From: Denitratisoma sp.
GTDB taxonomy: Bacteria; Pseudomonadota; Gammaproteobacteria; Burkholderiales; Rhodocyclaceae
NCBI GenBank assembly: GCA_032027165.1
Contig: JAVSMO010000001.1
Coordinates: forward strand, 991,548 to 1,055,547
Reading direction: 5' to 3'
DNA length: 64,000 nucleotides
In this document: in pieces, positions 1 through 8,551 of the stretch
Layout: every line of letters begins with the position of its first letter
Numbering within the stretch: position 1 is the first letter of the stretch
Position numbers and translations under genes: made by a program
Notes under the pieces: model-generated
Database searches by the model: none
Told to the model about the DNA's origin: nothing
Seen by the model: only the letters and a program-made list of their open reading frames with translations

Positions 1-351
1 ACGGCGCTGGCCATCATCGCCCACGAGATCCCGCAGGAGGTCGGCGACTTCCTCATCCTGCTGCACTCGGGCTATTCGCGCCTGAAGGCGCTGGTCTTCA
101 ACCTGCTCTCCAGCGTCGCCACCCTGGTGGGCGGCCTGCTCGCCTATTTCGCGCTTTCGGCGGTGCAAGGGGTGGTGCCGGTATTCCTGGCGCTGGCGGC
201 CGCCAGCATGATCTATGTCGCCGTGGCCGACCTGATTCCCGGCCTGCACAAGCGCACCGAATTGCGCGCCACGCTGCAGCAGGTGCTACTCATTGCGGCC
301 GGCGTCGCCACCATCCTGCTGGCGCACTTCCTCGTCGGCCATCACGACTGA
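1..351 (+). CDS. ZIP-family divalent metal transporter (3' part)
   Basis: The reading frame is open from the first base, so the N-terminus lies outside the window; 116 residues remain. The visible part begins with an AHEIPQE segment, which matches the HExPxE metal-binding motif of transmembrane helix 5 of ZIP (ZupT/GufA-like) permeases. Three more hydrophobic segments follow and the protein ends in a short His-rich tail (GHHD). ZIP proteins import Zn2+, Fe2+ or related ions into the cytoplasm. The family call is firm from the motif and topology, but the metal cannot be told. Its last 66 bases overlap a convergent small gene on the other strand. Confidence 0.85.
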   Translation, partial: TALAIIAHEIPQEVGDFLILLHSGYSRLKALVFNLLSSVATLVGGLLAYFALSAVQGVVPVFLALAAASMIYVAVADLIPGLHKRTELRATLQQVLLIAAGVATILLAHFLVGHHD

Positions 352-510
352 ACGTCGCCGGCGTCGCGCCGGGGTGCCGACCAGCCAGAGGAAGAGGGCG
401 AGCGGGGCCAGCCCGTAGAAGAAAAAGGTCAGGATGCCGGCGGTGACGCTGGACTCCGTCACGGCCATCATCAGGACGACCCAGAGCCAGCCGATGGCAA
501 CGATGTACAT
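286..510 (-). CDS. small conserved membrane protein
   Basis: A 74-residue protein with two hydrophobic segments (about residues 3-18 and 22-45), then a basic run (ARRRRR) and a hydrophilic tail. The pattern, starting MYIVAIGW and ending the second helix with a GTP(A/G)RRRR stretch, is one I recognise from short unnamed membrane proteins widespread in betaproteobacteria. The C-terminus overlaps the convergent ZIP gene by 66 bases. It is divergent from phaC, sharing a short upstream region. Function is unknown; the arginine-rich stretch after the last helix suggests a cytoplasmic C-terminus. Confidence 0.6.
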   Translation of the reverse strand: MYIVAIGWLWVVLMMAVTESSVTAGILTFFFYGLAPLALFLWLVGTPARRRRRSVVMADEEVRQQDGGDAGRNE

Positions 511-537
511 GGCCCCATTCTACCTGCCGGCACGTCG

Positions 538-566
538 TTGACAGGGGGTATGGTGCGGTGCAAAAT
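538..566 (+). promoter_or_regulatory. candidate sigma70 promoter of phaC
   Basis: A perfect TTGACA -35 box (538-543) is followed after 17 bases by CAAAAT (561-566), four of six matches to TATAAT. The predicted start is about 50 bases before the phaC start codon. This is sequence matching only. Confidence 0.55.
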
Positions 567-621
567 CCTTCTCCAATCCGACGGTTGCACCATTTGCAAT
601 CGCCATAGGGAGATGCGGTAG

Positions 622-2337
622 ATGTCCGGTAACCCACAGCCCGACGCGGCTGCCATGCAGAACCTTTTTCAGGCCGGGCAGGCGTTCGCGCAGGGGTTCA
701 TGAATTTCATGACGCAGCAGCAGGGCACCCAGGCCGGCCAGGCCATGCCGGTGCCGCAATTTCCACAGAACGAAGCCCTCGCCAGCCTGCAGAAGGAGTT
801 CGCCGCGCGCCACGTCGCCCTCTGGCAGGACATGCTGCAACGCGGGCAGGGCGGCGGCGCGGTCGACGTGAAGGACAAGCGTTTCGCCGCGCCGGAGTGG
901 TCCGAGAGTCCCTATTTCGATTATCTGCGCCAGGCCTATCTGCTCAATGCCGAATTCCTCGGCAGGCTGGCCGATGCAGTGCCGATGGACGACGAGGCCG
1001 TGCGCGGCCGGTTCAAATTCTTCAGCCGGCAGTTCATCGACGCCATGGCGCCCTCCAACTTCGCAGCCACCAATCCGGAATTCATCAGGACGGCGCTGGC
1101 CACGCAGGGCGCCAGCATCACGACCGGCATCCAGAATCTCGTCGCCGACCTCGGCAAGGGCCGCATCTCGATGACCGACGATGCCGCCTTCGAAGTGGGG
1201 CGCAACCTGGCGGTGACGCCCGGGCAGGTGATCTTCGAGAACGCGCTGATCCAGCTCATCCAGTACGCGCCGGCGACGGCGAAGGTGCGCGCGCGGCCGC
1301 TGGTGATCGTGCCGCCCTGCATCAACAAGTTCTACATCCTCGACCTGCAGCCTGAAAATTCCTTCGTGCGCCACGCCGTCGAGCAGGGCATGACGGTGTT
1401 CCTCGTCTCATGGCGCAACCCGCAGGCCGACCTCGGCCATCTCGGCTGGGACGATTACATCGAGAAGGGGGCGCTGGCGGCGCTCGACGTGGCACAGGAG
1501 ATCAGCGGCGCCGACAAGCTCAATGCGCTCGGCTTCTGCGTCGGCGGCACCATCCTCGCCGCCGCACTCTCCGTCGCCAAGGCGCGCGGCGAGGACCGGG
1601 TGGCGAGCCTGACCCTGCTTACCTCGCTGCTCGACTTTTCCGACGGCGGTGAGGTCACGAACTACGTCGACGAAGCCTCCGTCGCGGCGCGCGAGAAGGT
1701 GATCGGCAGCGGCGGGCTGCTGCGCGGCGCCGAGCTGGCCTCGGCCTTCTCCAGCTTGCGCGCCAACGACCTCATCTGGCAGTACGTCGTCGGCAACTAC
1801 CTGAAGGGCGGCAAGCCGCCGGCCTTCGACCTGCTCTACTGGAACGCCGACAGCACCAACCTGCCCGGACCCTTCGCCGTCTGGTACTTGCGCCGCCTCT
1901 ACCTGGAGAACGCCCTGCGCGAGCCCGGCCGGCTGGCGATGTGCGGCACGACGGCCGACCTCGGCCGGCTCGACATGCCGGCCTACATCTACTCCAGCCG
2001 GGAAGACCACATCGTGCCCTGGAAGAGCGCCTATCTGTCGCGCGACCTGCTCGGCGGCGAGACGACCTTCGTGATGGGGGCCAGCGGCCATATTGCCGGC
2101 GTGGTGAACCCGCCGGCCAAGGGCAAGCGCAGCCACTGGCGCAACGAGGCCGTGGCCGCCACGGCGGAGGAGTGGCTGGCCGGCGCGACGGAGCACAAGG
2201 GCAGCTGGTGGCCGCATTGGATAGAATGGCTCAGGCGCTACGCCGGCGAGGAGCGCGCGGCGCCGAAGAAGCAGGGCAGCAAAAGCCACAAGCCGATCGA
2301 GGCGGCACCCGGGCGCTACGTGAAGGAAAAGGCCTAG
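622..2337 (+). CDS. phaC: class I poly(3-hydroxyalkanoate) synthase
   Basis: Polymerises (R)-3-hydroxybutyryl-CoA into cytoplasmic PHB granules. At 571 residues it has the usual class I length. The lipase-like box GFCVGG places the nucleophile at C306. The other triad members are D462 (in SREDHIVP) and H490 (in GASGHIAG), in the same order and spacing as in Cupriavidus necator PhaC. The N-terminal 90 residues are Gln/Ala-rich and variable, as usual. The start at 622 has a GGGAG-type ribosome site about 10 bases upstream. It leads a rightward PHB block with two reductases and the regulator phaR. No phaA thiolase is in the window. Confidence 0.97.
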   Translation: MSGNPQPDAAAMQNLFQAGQAFAQGFMNFMTQQQGTQAGQAMPVPQFPQNEALASLQKEFAARHVALWQDMLQRGQGGGAVDVKDKRFAAPEWSESPYFDYLRQAYLLNAEFLGRLADAVPMDDEAVRGRFKFFSRQFIDAMAPSNFAATNPEFIRTALATQGASITTGIQNLVADLGKGRISMTDDAAFEVGRNLAVTPGQVIFENALIQLIQYAPATAKVRARPLVIVPPCINKFYILDLQPENSFVRHAVEQGMTVFLVSWRNPQADLGHLGWDDYIEKGALAALDVAQEISGADKLNALGFCVGGTILAAALSVAKARGEDRVASLTLLTSLLDFSDGGEVTNYVDEASVAAREKVIGSGGLLRGAELASAFSSLRANDLIWQYVVGNYLKGGKPPAFDLLYWNADSTNLPGPFAVWYLRRLYLENALREPGRLAMCGTTADLGRLDMPAYIYSSREDHIVPWKSAYLSRDLLGGETTFVMGASGHIAGVVNPPAKGKRSHWRNEAVAATAEEWLAGATEHKGSWWPHWIEWLRRYAGEERAAPKKQGSKSHKPIEAAPGRYVKEKA

Positions 2338-2405
2338 ACCGACCGCGCAACAGGGGAAACGCGGCCGGACGCAACGAGTCCCCGTCAAGCAAAGGAGAGA
2401 GAATC

Positions 2406-3146
2406 ATGTCGAGAGTCGCACTGATAACGGGAGGCATGGGCGGACTGGGCGAGGCGGTCTGCATCAAGATGGCCGCGCTGGGCTACAAGGTCGTGACGAC
2501 CTACAGCCCGAGCAACACCAAGGCCGGGGACTGGCTGAAGCAGATGAAGGCGCAGGGTTTCGATTTCCACGCCTATCCCTGCGACGTGGCCGATTTCGAT
2601 TCGTGCAAGGCCTGCGTGGACACGGTGACGAAGGACATCGGCCCGGTCGACGTCCTGGTCAACAACGCCGGCATCACGCGCGACATGACCTTCAAGAAGA
2701 TGACGAAGGGCGACTGGGACGTGGTCATGAAGACCAACCTCGACAGCGTCTTCAACATGACCAAGCAGGTGATGGACGGCATGATGGAGCGCGGCTGGGG
2801 CCGGGTGGTCAACGTCTCCTCGGTCAACGGCCAGAAGGGCGCCTTCGGCCAGACCAACTATTCCGCCGCCAAGGCCGGCATGCACGGCTTCACCAAGGCG
2901 CTGGCGCTCGAGGTGGCGAAGAAGGGCGTGACGGTGAACACCATCAGCCCGGGCTACATCGGCACCAAGATGGTGATGGCGATCCCGCAGGAGGTGCTGG
3001 ATTCGAAAATCCTGCCGCAGATCCCGCAGGGGCGCCTGGGCAAGCCGGAGGAAGTGGCCGGCCTGGTGGCCTACCTGGCTTCCGAGGAGGCGGCGTTCGT
3101 GACGGGCGCCAACATCTCGATCAACGGCGGCCAGCACATGTTCTGA
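2406..3146 (+). CDS. phaB: acetoacetyl-CoA reductase (PhaB1)
   Basis: NADPH-dependent short-chain dehydrogenase that reduces acetoacetyl-CoA to (R)-3-hydroxybutyryl-CoA for PhaC. It has 246 residues, the same length as the Cupriavidus enzyme. The cofactor loop TGGMGGLG is at residues 8-15, NNAGITRD and the catalytic S-Y-K set (VSSVNG, NYSAAKAG) follow, and the C-terminus is INGGQHMF. A strong ribosome site (AAAGGAGAGAATC) directly precedes the ATG. It sits 68 bases after phaC and ends at a strong terminator, so phaC-phaB1 is probably one transcript. Confidence 0.96.
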   Translation: MSRVALITGGMGGLGEAVCIKMAALGYKVVTTYSPSNTKAGDWLKQMKAQGFDFHAYPCDVADFDSCKACVDTVTKDIGPVDVLVNNAGITRDMTFKKMTKGDWDVVMKTNLDSVFNMTKQVMDGMMERGWGRVVNVSSVNGQKGAFGQTNYSAAKAGMHGFTKALALEVAKKGVTVNTISPGYIGTKMVMAIPQEVLDSKILPQIPQGRLGKPEEVAGLVAYLASEEAAFVTGANISINGGQHMF

Positions 3147-3154
3147 TGCATTTC

Positions 3155-3195
3155 CCGGCCGCCACGGGCTCGGGCGGCCGGCCTTCGGTTTTTTT
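3155..3195 (+). terminator. rho-independent terminator after phaB1
   Basis: Nine-base GC stem (CCGGCCGCC at 3155-3163 with GGCGGCCGG at 3173-3181). A short spacer and a run of seven T (3189-3195) follow. It lies eight bases after the phaB1 stop and before phaB2. Confidence 0.75.
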
Positions 3196-3216
3196 GTTGT
3201 CATGGGAAGCACTGCA

Positions 3217-3957
3217 ATGTCAAAGAGGGTAGCGCTCGTTACGGGCGGCATGGGCGGACTGGGCACGGCGATCTGCCGCGCCCTGGCCGAGGACGGATTC
3301 GTCGTGGTGGCCAACTGCCTGCCCGGTTTCCCGCAGAAGGACGAGTGGCTGGCGCAGAACAGGGCGGCCGGCTTCGAATTCCACGCGGCCGAGGGCAACG
3401 TGTCCGACTACGAGGACTGCAGCGCGATGGTCAGGCGCATCGAGTCGGAGATCGGGCCGGTGGACGTCCTGGTGAACAACGCCGGCATCACGCGCGACGC
3501 CATGTTCCGCAAGATGCAGGCGTCCGACTGGAACGCGGTGATCGATGTGAACCTCAACAGCGTCTTCAACGTCACCCACCAGGTGCTGAACGGCATGGCC
3601 GAGCGCGGCTGGGGCCGCATCATCAACATCTCTTCGGTGAACGGCGTCAAGGGGCAGTTCGGCCAGGCCAACTATTCGGCGGCGAAAGCCGGCATCCTCG
3701 GCTTCACCAAGGCCATCGCCCAGGAAGTGGCGCGCAAGGGCGTCACCGTGAATGCCATCGCGCCGGGCTACATCGGCACCGACATGGTGATGGCGATCAA
3801 GCCGGAGGTGCGCGAGCAGATCGTCGCGCAGATCCCGATGGGTCGCCTCGGCAAGCCGGAGGAAATCGGCAAGCTGGTGGCCTACCTGTCTTCGGAATAC
3901 GCCGGCTATATGACGGGATCGACCTTGTCTATCAACGGCGGCCTGCACATGAGTTGA
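3217..3957 (+). CDS. phaB: acetoacetyl-CoA reductase paralogue (PhaB2)
   Basis: A 246-residue SDR closely related to the preceding PhaB1: it has the same TGGMGGLG cofactor loop, NNAGITRD, NYSAAKAG active site and INGGLHMS C-terminus, with most divergence in residues 25-70. It likely carries out the same NADPH-dependent reduction of acetoacetyl-CoA. The ATG at 3217 is preferred over one 15 bases upstream because the homologous N-terminus begins MSKRVALVTGG and a GGGAAG site lies at proper distance. A terminator separates it from phaB1, so the two copies may be regulated differently. Tandem phaB genes are common in PHB-forming betaproteobacteria. Confidence 0.94.
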   Translation: MSKRVALVTGGMGGLGTAICRALAEDGFVVVANCLPGFPQKDEWLAQNRAAGFEFHAAEGNVSDYEDCSAMVRRIESEIGPVDVLVNNAGITRDAMFRKMQASDWNAVIDVNLNSVFNVTHQVLNGMAERGWGRIINISSVNGVKGQFGQANYSAAKAGILGFTKAIAQEVARKGVTVNAIAPGYIGTDMVMAIKPEVREQIVAQIPMGRLGKPEEIGKLVAYLSSEYAGYMTGSTLSINGGLHMS

Positions 3958-3963
3958 ACGGAC

Positions 3964-3991
3964 GAAAGCCCCTGGGCTTTCTGCGTATAAT
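3964..3991 (+). promoter_or_regulatory. small hairpin and TATAAT box upstream of phaR
   Basis: GAAAGCCC (3964-3971) pairs with GGGCTTTC (3974-3981) just after the phaB2 stop, which could weaken read-through. A perfect TATAAT (3986-3991) follows, 25 bases before the phaR ATG. No good -35 box is visible, so promoter status is tentative. Confidence 0.4.
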
Positions 3992-4016
3992 CGAACGGTT
4001 GAGGGGGAGAGAGAAC

Positions 4017-4619
4017 ATGGCCGAGCAGTCCAGACTGATCAAGAAATACCCGAACCGGCGTCTCTACGACACCAGGACGAGTTCCTACATCACGCTGTCC
4101 GACGTCAAGGAACTTGTGCTGAAGAACGAGGACTTCCAGGTCGTCGACGCCAAGAGCAGCGAGGACCTCACGCGCAGCATCCTGCTGCAGATCATCCTCG
4201 AGGAGGAAACCGGCGGCATGCCGATGTTCACCAGCGACCTGCTGTCGCAGATGATCCGCTTCTACGGCAACGCCATGCAGGGCATGATGGGCAAGTACCT
4301 CGAGGGCAACATCAAGGCCTTCACCGACATGCAATCCAAGCTGCAGGAGCAGGCCCAGGCCATGTACGGCGAGAACAATCCCGCCAGCAAGGACCTGTGG
4401 GCGCAGTTCCTCAACTTCCAGGGTCCCGCCATGCAGAGCATGATGGGCGCCTACATGGAGCAGTCTAAGAACATGTTCATGCAGATGCAGGAACAGATCG
4501 AGAGCCAGACGCGCAACATGTTCTCCGGCTTCCAGTTCCCCAATTTCGCCGCGCCGGCCGCCGGCAAGCCGGACGAAAGGAAGGAAGCCGCCGACGCGCC
4601 GACGCCCGAGAAAAAGTAA
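4017..4619 (+). CDS. phaR: PHB synthesis repressor PhaR
   Basis: DNA- and PHB-binding repressor that controls phasin and PHB genes according to granule content. It has 200 residues. The N-terminal PHB/PHA accumulation regulator domain is clear (KKYPNRRLYDT, then SSYITLSDVKELV and TRSILLQII, residues 9-62). A second Met/Gln-rich region (about 75-170) follows, then a low-complexity Ala/Pro tail ending in KK. The ATG at 4017 has a GGGGGAGAGAG purine-rich ribosome site. Placement next to phaB2 agrees with the function. Confidence 0.93.
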   Translation: MAEQSRLIKKYPNRRLYDTRTSSYITLSDVKELVLKNEDFQVVDAKSSEDLTRSILLQIILEEETGGMPMFTSDLLSQMIRFYGNAMQGMMGKYLEGNIKAFTDMQSKLQEQAQAMYGENNPASKDLWAQFLNFQGPAMQSMMGAYMEQSKNMFMQMQEQIESQTRNMFSGFQFPNFAAPAAGKPDERKEAADAPTPEKK

Positions 4620-4664
4620 GCGCAACGTCAGCGGCCGGCCCCTGCCGCAAGACTCCCCGACAGC

Positions 4665-5996
4665 ATGCCACGCAAGAAAGTTGTTCAGCCGAAGGTCGGC
4701 TTCGTCTCCCTCGGCTGCCCGAAAGCCCTCGTCGATTCCGAGCAGATCCTGACGCGCCTGCGCGCCGAGGGCTACGACATCGTGCCCGACTACGACGGCG
4801 CCGACCTCGTCGTCGTGAACACCTGCGGCTTCATCGACGCCGCCGTGGCCGAGTCGCTCGATGCCATCGGCGAGGCGCTCGACGAGAACGGCCGCGTCAT
4901 CGTCACCGGCTGCCTCGGGGCCAAGGAGGACGTGGTGCTGGCCGCCCACCCGCAGGTGCTGGCCGTCACCGGTCCGCACGCCACCGAGCAGGTCATGCAG
5001 GAAGTGCACCGGCACCTGCCGAAACCCCATGATCCCTTCGAGGACCTGGTTCCCCCGCAGGGCATCAAGCTGACGCCGCGGCACTACGCCTACCTGAAGA
5101 TTTCCGAGGGATGCAACCACCGCTGCACCTTCTGCATCATCCCCTCGATGCGCGGCGACCTCGTCAGCCGCCCCCTCAGCGACGTCATGCGCGAGGCGGA
5201 GAACCTCGTTGCCGCCGGCGTCAGGGAACTGCTCGTCGTCTCGCAGGACACCAGCGCCTACGGCGTCGACGTCAAGTACCGCACCGGCTTCTGGGGCGGC
5301 AAGCCGGTGAAGACGCGCCTCTACGAACTGGCGAAGGCGCTGGGCGAACTTGGCATCTGGGTGCGCCTGCACTACGTCTATCCCTATCCCAGCGTGGACG
5401 ACCTGATCCCGCTGATGGCCGAGGGCAATATCCTGCCCTACCTCGACGTGCCCTTCCAGCACGCCAGCCCGCGCATCCTCAAGCTGATGAAGCGGCCGGC
5501 CAGCGCCGAGAACGTGCTGGCGCGCGTGCGCGCCTGGCGCGCCGCCTGCCCGGAACTGACTATCCGCAGCACCTTCATCACCGGCTTTCCGGGCGAGACG
5601 GAGGAGGACTTCGAACTGCTCCTGCAGTTCCTCGAGGAGGCGCAGCTCGACCGCGTCGGCGCCTTCGCCTATTCGCCGGTCGAGGGTGCCGAGGCCAACA
5701 AGTTGCCGGACCCGGTGCCCGAGGCATTGCGCGAGGAGCGCCGGAGCCGCCTGATGGAACTGCAGGAGGACATCAGCACGCAGCGGCTCGAGCGCAAGAT
5801 CGGCCGCGAGATCGAGGTGCTGGTCGAGGAGGTCGACGAGGAAGGCGCCGTCGCCCGCAGCCAGGCCGACGCGCCGGAGATCGACGGCCTGGTGCGCATC
5901 CCGGACGGCGGGCACCTGCCGGTCGGCGAATTCGCCCGCGTGCGCGTGACGGACTGCGACGTGCACGACCTATACGCGGAAGCGTTGCAGGACTAG
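4665..5996 (+). CDS. rimO: ribosomal protein S12 methylthiotransferase RimO
   Basis: Radical-SAM enzyme that adds a beta-methylthio group to the conserved aspartate of ribosomal protein S12. It has 443 residues, normal for RimO. The N-terminal UPF0004 domain carries the auxiliary cluster cysteines C18, C54 and C83. The radical-SAM cluster motif CNHRCTFC gives C150, C154 and C157. A C-terminal TRAM domain ends about residue 440. The [14 protein letters not shown] start is diagnostic of RimO rather than MiaB. It is followed two bases later by the patatin gene. Confidence 0.96.
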   Translation: MPRKKVVQPKVGFVSLGCPKALVDSEQILTRLRAEGYDIVPDYDGADLVVVNTCGFIDAAVAESLDAIGEALDENGRVIVTGCLGAKEDVVLAAHPQVLAVTGPHATEQVMQEVHRHLPKPHDPFEDLVPPQGIKLTPRHYAYLKISEGCNHRCTFCIIPSMRGDLVSRPLSDVMREAENLVAAGVRELLVVSQDTSAYGVDVKYRTGFWGGKPVKTRLYELAKALGELGIWVRLHYVYPYPSVDDLIPLMAEGNILPYLDVPFQHASPRILKLMKRPASAENVLARVRAWRAACPELTIRSTFITGFPGETEEDFELLLQFLEEAQLDRVGAFAYSPVEGAEANKLPDPVPEALREERRSRLMELQEDISTQRLERKIGREIEVLVEEVDEEGAVARSQADAPEIDGLVRIPDGGHLPVGEFARVRVTDCDVHDLYAEALQD

Positions 5997-5998
5997 CC

Positions 5999-6904
5999 AT
6001 GCCCCCGGCGCGCAAGCCGAAGATCGGTCTGGTGCTGGGCAGCGGCTCGGCGCGCGGCTGGGCGCACATCGGCGTCATCCGCGAACTGGCTGCCGCAGGC
6101 GTCGTGCCCGACATCGTCTGCGGCTGCTCCATCGGCGCCTTCGTCGGTGCCGTCTATGCGGACGGCGATATCGAGAAGCTTGAGACATGGGTGAGCGCCC
6201 TTGCCTGGAAGGACGTGGTCTCTCTCCTTGACGTCAGCCTGACGAGCGGCCTCATCAAGGGAGAGAAGCTGATCCAGTTCTTCGAGCAGCATTTCGTAGA
6301 CCGCGATTTCAAGGATCTCGATCTTCCCTTCGCCGTCGTCGCGACGGATCTCGAGACCGGACGGGAGCGCTGGCTGCGCGAGGGCAGCGTGGCCGATGCA
6401 GTGCGCGCCTCCATCGCGCTTCCGGGGCTGTTTACGCCGGTTCCGTACCAGGGCGGTTTTCTCGTCGATGGCGGGCTGGTGGACCCCGTGCCGGTATCGT
6501 TGTGCCGCGCGCTGGGTGCGGACGTGGTGATTGCCGTCGATCTCGGATCCGACGTTGTCGGCAGCGCGCTCAGGCTGTCGGCCGCCGACGCGGAAAGCGA
6601 GACCGGCTGGACGCACCGGATCCTTGCCCGCCTCGGCATGGCGCAGAACGAAAAAGAAGCTGCGCGACTGCCTTCGCTGGTCAGCGTCCTCGCCACCAGC
6701 ATCCACATCATGCAGGTGCGCATAGCGCGCAGCCGGCTGGCCGGAGAGCCCGCCGACGTGCTGGTGGCGCCGCGCCTGGCCCAGCTCGGGTTGATGGATT
6801 ACCATCGCGGCGTAGAGGCGATCGCGGAAGGACGTACGGCGATGAGGCGCATGCTGCCGGTGCTGGAGGTGGCCCTCGGAGTCGGGGGCGGAACGTCGGC
6901 ATGA
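5999..6904 (+). CDS. patatin-like phospholipase (RssA/NTE type)
   Basis: A 301-residue serine hydrolase of the patatin family. The oxyanion loop GSGSARG (14-20), the nucleophile motif GCSIG (S44) and the catalytic aspartate in VDGGLVDP (D157) are all present, giving a complete Ser-Asp dyad. The style matches E. coli RssA and NTE-like bacterial proteins. These act on phospholipids or acyl esters, but the natural substrate here is unknown. The start is two bases after the rimO stop, and the end overlaps the next gene by ATGA, suggesting co-translation. Confidence 0.88.
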   Translation: MPPARKPKIGLVLGSGSARGWAHIGVIRELAAAGVVPDIVCGCSIGAFVGAVYADGDIEKLETWVSALAWKDVVSLLDVSLTSGLIKGEKLIQFFEQHFVDRDFKDLDLPFAVVATDLETGRERWLREGSVADAVRASIALPGLFTPVPYQGGFLVDGGLVDPVPVSLCRALGADVVIAVDLGSDVVGSALRLSAADAESETGWTHRILARLGMAQNEKEAARLPSLVSVLATSIHIMQVRIARSRLAGEPADVLVAPRLAQLGLMDYHRGVEAIAEGRTAMRRMLPVLEVALGVGGGTSA

Positions 6905-8310
6905 GCGATGCTAACCTGATCAGGCACCTTGCGGCCATCGTCGGCGAACAGGGCGTCGCCACCGGCGCCGACGCCGCAACCCACTACACCGACTGGCGCG
7001 GCCGCTACACAGGCCGGGCGCGCTGCGTCGTCAAGCCGGCTTCCACCGAAGAGGTCGCCGCAGTCGTCGCCCTCTGCGCGCAGGAGCGCATTTCGATGGT
7101 GCCGCAGGGCGGCAACACCGGCCTCGTCGGCGGCGCCACGCCGCGGCACGACGGCGACGAGGTGGTCATCAACCTCTCGCGCATGAAGCGCATCCGCGAG
7201 ATCGACGCCGCCAACAACACGCTCACCGCCGAGGCCGGCTGCCTGCTGGCCGAGGCGCAGGCCGCCGCCGCGGGCGCCGACCGCCTGTTTCCCCTCTCGC
7301 TGGCGTCCGAAGGCAGCTGCGAGATCGGCGGCAACCTGTCCACCAATGCCGGCGGCGTCGCCGTCCTGCGCTACGGCAACATGCGCGAGCTGACGCTGGG
7401 CATCGAGGCAGTGCTGCCCGACGGGCGCATCTGGCACGGCCTGCGCGGCCTGCGCAAGGACAACACCGGCTACGATCTCAAGCATCTTTTCATCGGCGCC
7501 GAGGGCACGCTGGGCATCATCACGGCCGCCGTGCTGAAGCTGTTTCCCCGTCCGCGCAACAGCGCCACGGCCTGGCTGGCGGTGCGCGACCCGGCCGCCG
7601 CGGTCGAACTGCTGTCTCGCCTGCGCGGCGCCTGCGGAGAGCGCGTCACCGGCTTCGAGATCGTCGCCCGTCCGGCGCTGGAGCTGGTGCTGAAGCACAT
7701 CCCCGGCGCGCGCGATCCGCTCGCAAGTGCTTCGCCGTGGTACGTGCTGGCCGAGCTGACCGACACGCTGGCGGATTTCGACCTGGCCGGCACGCTGGAG
7801 GCGATCCTCGGCGCGGAGATCGAAGCGGGGCGGGTGGGGGATGCCGCCGTGGCGCAGGATCTCGCCCAGCAGCAGGCCTTCTGGCACCTGCGCGAGAACA
7901 TTTCCGAGGCGCAGCGCATCGAGGGCATCAGCATCAAGCACGACATCGCCGTGCCGGTATCGCGCATCGCCGAGTTCATTTCGCTCGCCGACGAGGCATT
8001 GCAGCGCGCCTTTCCCGCCGTGCGCATCGTCGCCTTCGGCCACATCGGCGACGGCAACCTGCATTACAACTTGTCCAAGCCCGATGCGGCGGCCAACGCC
8101 GACTTCATCGCCCAGACGCCGCAGGCCAACCGCATCGTGCACGACATCGTCGCCGAGCTGGACGGCTCGATCTCGGCCGAGCACGGGCTGGGGCAGCTGA
8201 AACGCGGCGAAATCCTGCGCTACAAGAGCGCCGTCGAAATGGACCTGATGCGCGCCGTCAAGCAGGCCCTCGATCCGCACGGCCTGATGAATCCGGGCAA
8301 GGTGATTTGA
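6901..8310 (+). CDS. FAD-linked oxidase, GlcD/D-2-hydroxyglutarate dehydrogenase type
   Basis: Flavoprotein of 469 residues. The N-terminal FAD_binding_4 (PCMH) domain has the PQGGNTGLVGG pyrophosphate loop (about 71-81) and NLSTNAGG. The C-terminal FAD-oxidase domain contains the GHIGDGNLHYN metal/substrate motif and ends SAEHGLGQLKR...HGLMNPGKV. This architecture is shared by D-2-hydroxyglutarate dehydrogenase, D-lactate dehydrogenase and glycolate oxidase GlcD. No GlcE/GlcF partners are next to it, which favours a standalone 2-hydroxyacid dehydrogenase. The exact substrate cannot be assigned. Confidence 0.88.
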   Translation: MSDANLIRHLAAIVGEQGVATGADAATHYTDWRGRYTGRARCVVKPASTEEVAAVVALCAQERISMVPQGGNTGLVGGATPRHDGDEVVINLSRMKRIREIDAANNTLTAEAGCLLAEAQAAAAGADRLFPLSLASEGSCEIGGNLSTNAGGVAVLRYGNMRELTLGIEAVLPDGRIWHGLRGLRKDNTGYDLKHLFIGAEGTLGIITAAVLKLFPRPRNSATAWLAVRDPAAAVELLSRLRGACGERVTGFEIVARPALELVLKHIPGARDPLASASPWYVLAELTDTLADFDLAGTLEAILGAEIEAGRVGDAAVAQDLAQQQAFWHLRENISEAQRIEGISIKHDIAVPVSRIAEFISLADEALQRAFPAVRIVAFGHIGDGNLHYNLSKPDAAANADFIAQTPQANRIVHDIVAELDGSISAEHGLGQLKRGEILRYKSAVEMDLMRAVKQALDPHGLMNPGKVI

Positions 8311-8324
8311 GGCGCTCCGGAGGG

Positions 8325-8353
8325 TTTACAAGGACGGGGGCGCTACGTATAAT
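8325..8353 (+). promoter_or_regulatory. promoter of the tRNA-Ala/tRNA-Glu unit
   Basis: TTTACA (8325-8330), a 17-base spacer and a perfect TATAAT (8348-8353). A GC-rich discriminator (GCGCGCT) follows, the pattern expected of stringently controlled stable-RNA promoters. It is 14 bases before tRNA-Ala. Confidence 0.85.
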
Positions 8354-8367
8354 GCGCGCTCCTCTGT

Positions 8368-8443
<76 letters not shown>

Positions 8444-8475
8444 CAAGACACTACGACTTTCGAGTAGCACCTCGG

Positions 8476-8551
8476 GTCCCCATCGTCTAGAGGCCTAGGA
8501 CATCGCCCTTTCACGGCGGTAACCGGGGTTCGAATCCCCGTGGGGACGCCA
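8476..8551 (+). tRNA. tRNA-Glu (anticodon TTC), prophage integration site
   Basis: A 76-base cloverleaf with acceptor GTCCCCA/TGGGGAC, anticodon loop CTTTCAC (TTC at 8510-8512), T arm CCGGG-GTTCGAAT-CCCCG and encoded CCA. The gene is intact. Its last 14 bases plus the next base are the left copy of the prophage att repeat. The bases directly downstream are phage DNA. The original terminator of this unit is now at the far side of the prophage (46614). Confidence 0.97.
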